Below, piece after piece: positions 37,063 through 44,127 of a stretch of 64,000 nt of DNA (the first letter of the stretch is position 1; every line of letters begins with the position of its first letter). Made by a program: the position numbers and the translations under genes. The stretch spans positions 316,001 through 380,000 of the forward strand of contig CP139021.1 in assembly GCA_034044135.1 (NCBI GenBank), in the 5' to 3' direction. Source of the stretch: Flammeovirgaceae bacterium SG7u.111 (GTDB lineage: Bacteria; Bacteroidota; Bacteroidia; Cytophagales; Flammeovirgaceae). The notes beneath the pieces were generated by a model, which worked only from the letters and a program-made list of their open reading frames with translations, searched no databases and was not told the DNA's origin.

Positions 37063-37340
37063 ATGAACAATACAGAGCTTCTGAAGAGTGTATCGTTTAA
37101 TCTGTTGTCAGTAGCAAATTGCAAAGTGGGGGGGGCGAATAGAATTATAGAAACATCATTAGTTCGTTCACATGGTTGTATTTAGTTACTGAAGGAGAAG
37201 CCAATATTTATGTAGGAGAAAAAAGGATTCATTTGAGGGAAGGGCATCTTTACCTTGTGCCAAGTTTTACCCATTGCAGCTATGTGTGCGAGAGAGAGAA
37301 ATGGCTCATTACTATTCTACATTTTCAATTGTCTACTTAA
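37063..37340 (+). pseudogene. Truncated, frameshifted AraC-family regulator remnant
   Basis: Frame 1 from ATG 37063 encodes NTELLKSVSFNLLSVANCKV. After the run of eight G at about 37128-37135 the homology moves to the +1 frame: GE, a TAG in place of the Trp expected before NYRNI, then ISSFTWLYLVTEGEANIYVG, IHLREGHLYLVPSFTHCSYV, and a stop at 37338-37340. This is the cupin-like sensor half of a Bacteroidota AraC regulator. The C-terminal DNA-binding half is missing and the sequence runs into the 3' end of truA. One frameshift, one nonsense codon and a truncation mark it as dead. Confidence 0.8.
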
Positions 37341-37364
37341 TCTTTAATTTGTGCAAGGTTTCTT

Positions 37365-38159
37365 CTACTCCAAGCCTACTTTTAACATCCTGATCAAATT
37401 ATGCGAATTGTTCAATTCTAAAAATGGATACTCAACTCTGCTAAGAAAAAGACCATTTGGTAACGCAGGCATTTTTTCTTTCCACTCTTTTTTCTGCTTC
37501 AAAATTTCCTCAAACTCCTTAATGGTAATTTCCCCACTCCCCACTTTCATCAAAAAGAAAACGCAAATCCTAACCATTCCACGGAGAAACCGATTGCCGG
37601 TGATGGTAAACCGCAATCTTCCCTGTTCCTCATTGACGAACAGTTCGCACTTGCTTATCTGGCACAATGTATTATTGTACGAACCTGGTTGCTTGCACAG
37701 TGCTTTAAAGTCTCTTGTCCGAAGGATAAGGTTCGCTGCTTTTCTCATCAGATTGAAATCTAATTTCAGATCGTCATAGAATGAACTATAACGGATGAGT
37801 GCTGGGTCTTTCTCCCAATGAATGAAATAGTCGTAGGTGCGGGCTACAGCACCGTGCCTACAATGATGGTCTTCGTCAACTTCGAAAATTTCAAAAACTG
37901 CGATACCATCGGGTAAATTTTTGTTCAACCGAAATTTTAAATCGAAAGCGGGAGCTTCATCAAGATTAATTTGAATAACATATTGGCTGGCGTGAACACC
38001 GGCATCGGTGCGTCCGCAACCGTAAACGCTTATTCTTTTCTTAAAGAGCCGAGAGAGGATTTGTTCTATAACTTCTTGAACCGTGTTTGGGGTATCCTTT
38101 TGCCGCTGCCACCCCCTGTAAGTGCTACCATCAAATCCTAAGTGTATGAAATACCGCAT
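37365..38159 (-). CDS. truA: tRNA pseudouridine synthase A
   Basis: 264 residues. TruA makes pseudouridine at positions 38-40 of the tRNA anticodon arm. MRYFIHLGFDGSTYRGWQRQ at the N-terminus and the active-site motif GCGRTDAGVHASQY with catalytic Asp52 are unmistakable. Further support comes from FLRGMVRICVFFLMKVGSGE near 195-215 in the conserved C-terminal half. Full family length. Transcribed away from the cassette array, whose last attC-like element lies 38 bases upstream of its start. Confidence 0.95.
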   Translation of the reverse strand: MRYFIHLGFDGSTYRGWQRQKDTPNTVQEVIEQILSRLFKKRISVYGCGRTDAGVHASQYVIQINLDEAPAFDLKFRLNKNLPDGIAVFEIFEVDEDHHCRHGAVARTYDYFIHWEKDPALIRYSSFYDDLKLDFNLMRKAANLILRTRDFKALCKQPGSYNNTLCQISKCELFVNEEQGRLRFTITGNRFLRGMVRICVFFLMKVGSGEITIKEFEEILKQKKEWKEKMPALPNGLFLSRVEYPFLELNNSHNLIRMLKVGLE

Positions 38160-38196
38160 CTGTAAAGGTATAAAGAATAGGATAGTTCCTGCCGTA

Positions 38197-38322
38197 TATT
38201 AACGCCGTTATTCCATGTTAAACTCATGCTAGTTCGAGCATCTGCTTGGACTTTGACCGCATTGGCAAACCTACAAGCCTTAGAAGTCTAGTGGCTCACG
38301 GTCGCCTACTTGATTAGCGGTA
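38197..38322 (-). repeat. attC-like site of the SDR-AraC cassette
   Basis: Read on the minus strand it begins TACCGCTAA (38314-38322) eleven bases after the AraC stop codon and ends with GTTAATA (38197-38203). TACCGCTAA is the exact reverse complement of TTAGCGGTA, the first bases of the same cassette at 40309-40317. Its first 55 bases (AATCAAGTAGGCGACCGTG, then GAGCCACTAGACTTCTAAG) align closely with the next site at 40312-40427, so both belong to one attC family. Confidence 0.75.
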
Positions 38323-38333
38323 GTCATCACTTT

Positions 38334-39245
38334 TTAATTAAAAAACTGCCTGAATTCCAATGGTGAGTAGTTAGTTTTTGATTTGAACAGCTTACTGAAT
38401 GATTGTGGATGCTCGAAACCTAAGGCATAAGCAATCTCACTTACGGAATGACTTGTTGTAGATAGTTTTTCTTTTGCCGTTTCTATCAGCTTATGATGGA
38501 TATGCTGTTGAGCATTTTGGCCTGTAAGTGATCGTAACATATCACTTAAATAGCTTGGAGAAACATTGACTTGTTCGGCTAAATATTGTACCGTTGGCAA
38601 CCCATCTTCTAATGGTTTTGAGTGATTGAAATAATTATCTAAAATTTCTCCCAGTTTCAATAGCAGATCATTGTAAACAACCTTGTGGGTAATGAACTGC
38701 CGATGGTAAAACCGATTACTGTAATTCAACAATAGTTCTAATTGGGAAATAACTACATCATGGCTAAAATCATCTATTCTGCCCTTCAATTCGTCATCAA
38801 TGATTTTAAAAACGGACATGACAGTTGTTTTTTCACCTGAGGAAAGATGTAATACTTCATTTGTTGAGTATGAAAAAAAGCCAAATTGTTTAATTTTTTT
38901 GGCTAGGGAGTAAGTCAATAAAAAATCTGGATGAATTAAAAAGATATAACCTGATGCAGCCCTTTTAGGACTTTCGAATACCTGATTTGGAGCTGTGAAT
39001 ACCAAACCTCCTTCACCAAAATCGTAGTAGTTTTGACCGTATCTTGCTTGTCCGCAAAGAGTCGTTTTGTATGCGATTTTATAAAAATCCAATATAAAGA
39101 AATCAAATGATTTATCTGTTGGGATAGAGACCTCTTCGATATTTATAAAACTTATCAAAGGGTGAGCGGGTCGTGGTAGCCCAAACGTCCGGTGAAAATC
39201 CGATAACGAATCAAATTTCCTATGAATATTTTTCCCTTTTTTCAT
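38334..39245 (-). CDS. AraC family transcriptional regulator
   Basis: 303 residues from the ATG at 39245; the frame upstream has only a TTG. The N-terminal half is a cupin-like sensor (DFFILDFYKIAYKTTLCGQA, then LVFTAPNQVFESP). The C-terminal AraC helix-turn-helix pair runs from YLAEQVNVSPSYLSDMLRSL (about 230-250) to SVSEIAYALGFEHPQSFSKL near 272-292. The second gene of cassette 3, 102 bases after the dehydrogenase gene and in the same direction. This sensor-regulator type is often found beside short-chain dehydrogenases in Bacteroidota and probably controls the neighbouring enzyme. Confidence 0.88.
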   Translation of the reverse strand: MKKGKNIHRKFDSLSDFHRTFGLPRPAHPLISFINIEEVSIPTDKSFDFFILDFYKIAYKTTLCGQARYGQNYYDFGEGGLVFTAPNQVFESPKRAASGYIFLIHPDFLLTYSLAKKIKQFGFFSYSTNEVLHLSSGEKTTVMSVFKIIDDELKGRIDDFSHDVVISQLELLLNYSNRFYHRQFITHKVVYNDLLLKLGEILDNYFNHSKPLEDGLPTVQYLAEQVNVSPSYLSDMLRSLTGQNAQQHIHHKLIETAKEKLSTTSHSVSEIAYALGFEHPQSFSKLFKSKTNYSPLEFRQFFN

Positions 39246-39347
39246 TTTTTCAGTAGTTACCAATGATGACCGATATAGTATTAAATATTGGTCATCATTG
39301 AAGTTTAAACAATATTACGTGCTATGCTTTCAGATTCATTATTTCGA

Positions 39348-40181
39348 TTAACCTTGCGCAGCATTGGATACCTCTTTCCAGGCTTCCCAAGTTGCCAGTC
39401 GTTCATTGTAAGCCTTTTCCACAGAAAGCAACGATTGGTTACCTAGGAAAAGTCGCAATGGTGGATGTTCTGCGTCTACCACTTTGAAAAGAGCTTGCGG
39501 AGTAGCTTTCGGGTTTCCTCTTTCCAGACTCCGTAAGCCCTGCTCAAATTGTTCTTTAAAATCTGAGTATATGTCAAGCCCGCTAGCCATCTTCAACGAC
39601 TCCGGACTACCAAACTCTGTCGCGTAAGCACCTGGTTCAATAAGAGTTATCTTGATGCCAAAAGGCTCGATTTCTGTAGCAAGGCTTTCATGAATTGCTT
39701 CGTATGCCCATTTAGTAGAACAATAATACCCGATTACGGGCATTGACTCATGACCCAGACTACTTGACACACCTAAAATGTGACCACCTCCTTGCTTTCG
39801 CAATAATGGTAAGGCTGCTTGAATAACAGAGAGCGTACCGAATAAATTAGTCTCGTAAAGTGCGCGAACATCGTCTAGGTCTACTTCTTCAATTGTTCCA
39901 ACAAGTGAATAGCCAGCATTATTTAGGATTACATCCAATCTACTGAAATGACTATGGGCTTGTTCGATGACCGTTTTAACTTGATCTGGTTTTGTCACAT
40001 CAAGCTCGAGGGTCAGAACGTTTTCTCCATATCTTTCTTGAAGATCAGATATGCTCTCTAATCTGCGTGCCGTTGCTACTACTTTATCACCACGCTCAAG
40101 TGCGGCTTCTGTCCAAATACGTCCAAATCCACGAGAAGAACCTGTGATGAACCAAATTTTGTTTCCTTTTTCCTTTTCCAT
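39348..40181 (-). CDS. Short-chain dehydrogenase/reductase
   Basis: 277 residues from the ATG at 40181; an upstream ATG at 40235 adds 18 residues without similarity. Classical SDR: cofactor motif TGSSRGFGRIW (13-23), Arg39-type basic residue in ATARRLES favouring NADP(H), NNAG in VILNNAGYSLVG, catalytic Ser in GVSSSLGHES and Tyr-x3-Lys in YYCSTKWAYEAI. The tail after PGAYATEFG is typical of oxidoreductases of the YdfG/Lys-rich kind with unknown substrates. First gene of cassette 3, upstream of its AraC regulator. Confidence 0.88.
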   Translation of the reverse strand: MEKEKGNKIWFITGSSRGFGRIWTEAALERGDKVVATARRLESISDLQERYGENVLTLELDVTKPDQVKTVIEQAHSHFSRLDVILNNAGYSLVGTIEEVDLDDVRALYETNLFGTLSVIQAALPLLRKQGGGHILGVSSSLGHESMPVIGYYCSTKWAYEAIHESLATEIEPFGIKITLIEPGAYATEFGSPESLKMASGLDIYSDFKEQFEQGLRSLERGNPKATPQALFKVVDAEHPPLRLFLGNQSLLSVEKAYNERLATWEAWKEVSNAAQG

Positions 40182-40311
40182 GATTTTGTTTTTTTGTTTT
40201 ACGTTACAAAAATCCATAATCAGGTTTTCATCCATGTAGCCAAATTGAGGAAGGATGTAGGCAAAATGAGGAAGTTATACAAAGACTATGGATTGGTCTT
40301 CGAACTTTTAC

Positions 40312-40427
40312 CGCTAACGTATCTGTGTGCGCCTTGAATGGTGAATATAGCTCATGAACTTTGAGTGTGCCAAAGGGTGAAAGACTTAGAATTCTAATGG
40401 CTCACGGCGCCTACTCGATTGGCATTA
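40312..40427 (-). repeat. attC-like site of the beta-propeller lipoprotein cassette
   Basis: On the minus strand it starts TAATGCCAA (40419-40427), whose first three bases are the stop codon of the lipoprotein gene, and ends GTTAGCG (40312-40318). TAATGCCAA is the reverse complement of TTGGCATTA at the cassette start (41328-41336). GGCGCC and GGCGCA near the two ends supply the inner pairing expected for L sites. Length about 116 bases. Confidence 0.75.
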
Positions 40428-41318
40428 GTTATTTTTTATTTCAGATTCTATATTCACCCATTTCACTTTCCAATCGTTCTCTAAATGCCCTCCTGTAGTG
40501 TAAAAAAGAAACTTATCATTAGGTGTTATATATGGATTGCCTTGTCCCATATTATTAATTTTATCATTAAGTTTTTTTGTGTTTATCCATCCGCCTTTCC
40601 CATCATTATAGCTAATCATTAAGTCGAGTTCGTTTCCAATTGAAGCAAAAATTAAATAGTCTCCTTTTGGAGAAACATGTGGTGTGCATTTTCCAGATTT
40701 GGAATTCATCGAAATTGTAGTTTTTTCTGCGTTTTCAAATTTTCCATTCACTTTTTTTGAATGATAAATATCCATTTCGCTGTAATCTAAATTACTTGTG
40801 TGAAAATATAGAGTTCCAGAATTAGTAATTGTAGGATGAGAAACTAATTTATCTCTCAAATTGGGAATATCTACAAAAATTGGTTCAGTCCATTTTCCAT
40901 TAATCTTTTCAGATTTCCATATATGCCAAGTTTGAACAACTCCGTCAATATTAACAGGTCTTGTTGAACTGAAATAAAGAGTATTTCCATTCGCTGAAAA
41001 GCTCATTCCATGTTCATTATGTTTGCTATCAAAGAATGCTTTTTTTGGTGTAGACCATTTTTCTTTATTTTTTTCTATTACGAAAACTTCAAATAGCTCA
41101 AAATTTTTATCAGAAATAGTATAGTAATATTCTTGTAAGTCAGGACTAAAAATTCCTTTATGAATAAGTTTGTTTTGAGGAATTAAATCTTGTTTAAATT
41201 CAATCGGGGTATTGTCAGGGACTACTTCGGTCAAAAACTGCATTTTAGTACTTTCGATTTCACTTTTGCAACTCAAAAAGACAATCGTAAATAGTAAGAT
41301 AATTTTGAGTTTATTCAT
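40425..41318 (-). CDS. WD40/TolB-like beta-propeller lipoprotein
   Basis: 297 residues from the ATG at 41318. SPII signal MNKLKIILLFTIVFLSC with the lipid Cys at 17. The mature part contains repeated PD40/TolB-type blades: EHGMSFSANGNTLYFSSTRP, SHPTITNSGTLYFHTSN, CTPHVSPKGDYLIFAS and GNPYITPNDKFLFYTTGG. Such propellers bind peptides or sugars on the cell surface; no enzymatic residue is identifiable. The only gene of cassette 2; its stop codon lies within the attC-like element. Noticeably AT-rich for this window, supporting foreign origin. Confidence 0.82.
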   Translation of the reverse strand: MNKLKIILLFTIVFLSCKSEIESTKMQFLTEVVPDNTPIEFKQDLIPQNKLIHKGIFSPDLQEYYYTISDKNFELFEVFVIEKNKEKWSTPKKAFFDSKHNEHGMSFSANGNTLYFSSTRPVNIDGVVQTWHIWKSEKINGKWTEPIFVDIPNLRDKLVSHPTITNSGTLYFHTSNLDYSEMDIYHSKKVNGKFENAEKTTISMNSKSGKCTPHVSPKGDYLIFASIGNELDLMISYNDGKGGWINTKKLNDKINNMGQGNPYITPNDKFLFYTTGGHLENDWKVKWVNIESEIKNN

Positions 41319-41330
41319 TTCTCTAATTAA

Positions 41331-41527
41331 TGCCAACGTCTCGGCTATGGTTAGTACGGGAATTAAAAGTAGTGAACTTTCGATTAAGTACTTAGCCAAA
41401 ACTTTTTATTTTGTTTTATCTTTTAATTTTAAAGCCAAATCAAAAAGATTTGGCGGACTTAGTTATAAGTTCTAAACTTTGGATTAAGCACCTAACCCCG
41501 TATTAATTATAGCCATTGTTGTGCATA
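41331..41527 (-). repeat. attC-like site of the epoxide hydrolase cassette
   Basis: Minus strand: starts TATGCACAAC (41518-41527), six bases after the hydrolase stop, and ends GTTGGCA (41331-41337). TATGCACAAC is the reverse complement of GTTGTGCATA at the cassette start (42672-42681). About 190 bases, longer than the other two. The ends form an imperfect inverted repeat (CAACAATGGCTAT with the arm CTCGGCTATGGTTAG read from the other side). Inside are a direct repeat of 24 bases (41374-41397 and 41474-41497, 19 identical) and a hairpin CCAAATC/GATTTGG. Confidence 0.75.
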
Positions 41528-41532
41528 GTGGT

Positions 41533-42654
41533 TTATTTCAGTTTCTTGAAAAACCTTATTATATCATTAGCTAATAATTTTGGTTGTTCAAAAGCAGCAA
41601 AATGTCCTCCTTTTTCAATTTCTGCCCAATGGACAATATTAAATCCATTTTCAATATACTCTCTCGGTGGTACAGGAATTTCTTTTGGGAATTTCGCAAA
41701 TCCGACTGGAATATTGATAAAATCATCTTTTCCAAATTTCATTGGATTAATGCTAATCTCGTGATACATTCTAATGGACGAATGTATTGTTTGGGTAAAC
41801 CAATATAGAGATACATTTGCTAGTAGTTCTTGTTTTGTAAAACTATTTTCTATGTGTCCGTTATTATCACTCCAAGCATTAAATTTTTCAATTATCCATC
41901 CACAAAGTCCAATTGGTGAGTCGTTTAGTCCATAAGCTAATGACAAAGGTTTTGTGCTTTGTATAGTAGAATAAGCACCTTCTTTTCCGTTCCATTCTTT
42001 AATAAGATTTCGGAATTTAATTATGTTGGTAGCAGTATTTTCTTCAGAATATGGTTCATAGGAATCGGATATGTAATTCAAATGTAATCCGATAATACTT
42101 TCAGGATATTTTTGTGCAATTTTTATGCTAATTCCTGCTCCGATATCTCCACCTTGTAGTGCATATTTATTGTGCCCAAGTTTAATCATTAGTTTGTGCC
42201 ATAACTTAGCATTAAACCCATAATCACTTCCGTTTTCTGTTGGTTTTCCTGAAAAACCAAATCCAATTATTGAGGGAATAACCAAATCAAAAGATAAATC
42301 TTCTGATTCTGTCAAATATGGTATGATTTTGAACATTTCAAGAAATGAACCAGGCCAACCGTGAGTTATGATGATTGGAATGGCATTTTTATTTTTACTC
42401 TTAATATGAAGAAAATGGATTTTATTACCATCAATGTTTGCGATAAAATTTGGAAAAGAATTTATTTGCTTTTCTATTGTTCTCCAATCAAATTCTTTTA
42501 ACCAATAATCGGCTAATTCTTTTGTGTATGATAGACTTGTTCCGTATTTCCAATCAGAATTTTCAATTTCATCAGGCCATCTAACTTTTTCGATTCGTTC
42601 ATTCAAATCGTCAAGTTCGGATTGAGGTATATTAACCTTAAATTTTTCTATCAT
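41533..42654 (-). CDS. Epoxide hydrolase family alpha/beta hydrolase
   Basis: 373 residues from the ATG at 42654. N-terminal EHN domain (FKVNIPQSELDDLNERIEKV, then RWPDEI), then an alpha/beta-hydrolase fold with oxyanion motif HGWPGSF (98-104) and nucleophile Asp170 in LQGGDIGAG. The catalytic His is in KGGHFAAFEQPKLL at the C-terminus. This layout matches microsomal-type epoxide hydrolases, which convert epoxides to diols and are common passengers of gene cassettes. Single gene of cassette 1; low G+C compared with neighbours. Confidence 0.88.
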   Translation of the reverse strand: MIEKFKVNIPQSELDDLNERIEKVRWPDEIENSDWKYGTSLSYTKELADYWLKEFDWRTIEKQINSFPNFIANIDGNKIHFLHIKSKNKNAIPIIITHGWPGSFLEMFKIIPYLTESEDLSFDLVIPSIIGFGFSGKPTENGSDYGFNAKLWHKLMIKLGHNKYALQGGDIGAGISIKIAQKYPESIIGLHLNYISDSYEPYSEENTATNIIKFRNLIKEWNGKEGAYSTIQSTKPLSLAYGLNDSPIGLCGWIIEKFNAWSDNNGHIENSFTKQELLANVSLYWFTQTIHSSIRMYHEISINPMKFGKDDFINIPVGFAKFPKEIPVPPREYIENGFNIVHWAEIEKGGHFAAFEQPKLLANDIIRFFKKLK

Positions 42655-43219
42655 CTTGCTTTTTTTCGCATTATGCACAACTTGTTTATATATGCAATTG
42701 CACATATTTCCATTATGTCTTTATCCCTAAATATAGTGCAGAAGAACTAGGCTTCTTAAAAAAAAAGACTTTTGTACAAAAAAAATCAATCCTTTTGGTG
42801 CTGAGGCGCATTATTTATACTAATTGGAGCTTTCTTCCCATTCCCTTTACTTAATATACAAAAAACTGGTTTGTTGACCAAAAACAACCATAAGGTTATG
42901 CGTTTATTAAACGCTTAATCTACGGTTATAAAAGAGCAATGCCATCATTTTGACGATAGCATGCTTGAGGTTCGCCAATCGGTTGTTATCGCTATTTTAC
43001 CTTACCTATGCAGAAAATCAAAAATAATAGATTGAACTATGTTATGCCGCTTATATGTAAGGAATAGTCAAAGTATGAATAGTTTATAATGTACATCCGA
43101 AGAAAAATTAGGGATTATCTGTACGATTAGGACGAAAATGGTACATCAAAATGGGTATCGGCTTTGCTTGACCCTCTTCTTTCTTGGGTTTTACAAGTAA
43201 CAGTGTGAAGAACTAGCAG

Positions 43220-43450
43220 GTCACGCTTCAACTTCCGCGGGTCACGCCCTGATTTTTGCGGAGGACGCTCCATTTTTTACGGAACACGTGTCAATTGTTG
43301 CGGTTTATTACATGATCGTTGCGGTTTATGCCCTATTTTAAGCGGATATGTAAGCATTTGCCGCCTTTTGGTCATAAAACTTTGCGGATAACGCTCCAAT
43401 TTTTGCGGTTTACGCAGCAATCGTTGCGGATAACGCTACACCCGTTCAGT
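43220..43450. repeat. Degenerate 21-bp tandem repeat, about 11 units
   Basis: Eleven successive units of exactly 21 bp, most ending in TTGCGG and with ACGC near the start; for example 43388-43408 ATAACGCTCCAATTTTTGCGG differs in only a few positions from 43409-43429. The period stays at 21 although the bases drift. In one plus-strand frame the units read as heptapeptides such as LRITLQF, LRFTQQS, LRITLHP, but TGA stops occur in at least two units. Confidence 0.8.
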
Positions 43451-43593
43451 CTATCCTTCCATTTGCCAAAGATTATTCTCCAAGCGGTGCGGGCAAGGCA
43501 GGTAAGGAATGTAAGATTGGAGGAGTTTTGGTGATTTTTTGTGGAGACACCCTACTAGAGCGACTCAACTGTCGCCAATGTTATATTGAGAGT

Positions 43594-43698
43594 ATGTTTA
43601 AATTTTACCTATTTCGCTACAAATGCACACAGAAGCGACTGTCCGGTTCAAAATAAAATTCTTCACTGAGAAGCTTTTGGAAACATAACTTCAAATTT
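43594..43698 (+). repeat. Truncated copy of a MITE-like element
   Basis: ATGTTTAAATTTTACC start, then CAAATGCACACAGAAGCG, TGTCCGGTT and GAAACATAAC occur in the same order and spacing as in the reverse complement of 50767-50902. Similarity stops after GAAACATAAC, so this copy lacks the second terminal inverted repeat. Confidence 0.6.
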
Positions 43699-44127
43699 AT
43701 TATAGCTTCTTTCGGCGCATAATTTCGACTAGCCGTCCGCGTTAAAATCTCCGCAGATAGCCCCACTACCTTTGTCGATTTTGCCTCATTCTGCATCCAA
43801 AATAAGCTATAACCATTTTTAAATTTAGTTTCAAAACAGCTTCTGAGCCGACACACAGGCTGTGGCATCTTTGCGGAGTATCCTTAAAAAAATAATCATA
43901 CTCGGTGCTTCGCCTATATCTGAACAAATTCGGAAGGCAAGGTGTACTGATAAAGAGTTAAAATCTGATTATAATTATCCCAGTCTTTTTTTTCGTAACC
44001 TATAGCCATTAAATTTATGGCAAAAGTGAAGTGGGGGAAGGTTATGGCTTTTCAATTAAACAGGTGGTCTCTTTGAAGAAGGTGGTATGGACTGCCTGAT
44101 GAAGATGAAAATTTATTTAAACAAATT

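Larger units (their letters stand above)
38197..42681 (-). mobile_element. Array of three integron-type gene cassettes
   Basis: Minus-strand order: cassette 1 (42680-41337) epoxide hydrolase; cassette 2 (41336-40318) beta-propeller lipoprotein; cassette 3 (40317-38203) short-chain dehydrogenase plus AraC regulator. Each has its genes in the same direction and an attC-like element at the 3' end. The start of each cassette is complementary to the start of its own attC: GTTGTGCATA with TATGCACAAC, TTGGCATTA with TAATGCCAA, TTAGCGGTA with TACCGCTAA. Cassettes 1 and 2 are clearly more AT-rich than neighbours. No integrase in the window, so it is either the end of a larger integron or a cluster of attC sites lacking integrase. 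Confidence 0.75.
42655..44127. other. Gene-poor region next to the cassette array
   Basis: 1.47 kb without a supported gene. From left: the cassette boundary GTTGTGC at 42675-42681 (minus strand); a perfect palindrome GCGTTTATTAAACGC at about 42900-42914; the 21-bp tandem repeat at 43220-43450; a truncated MITE-like copy at 43594-43698. Open frames at 43319-43534 (+) and 43617-43868 (-) lie within the repeats and are not accepted as genes. The region looks like a graveyard beside a recombination hotspot. Confidence 0.5.

Noticed and set aside
43220..43450. CRISPR array
   Set aside because: The units are contiguous with no unique spacers, the sequence drifts from unit to unit and no cas gene is present.
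43319..43534. 71-codon plus-strand frame with Leu/Arg/Thr heptads
   Set aside because: It is a chance frame through the 21-bp repeat; units upstream in the same frame contain TGA stops and it has no start-site support.
43617..43868. 83-codon minus-strand frame
   Set aside because: Its 3' part lies in the truncated MITE-like copy and it has no recognisable domain; most likely non-coding.
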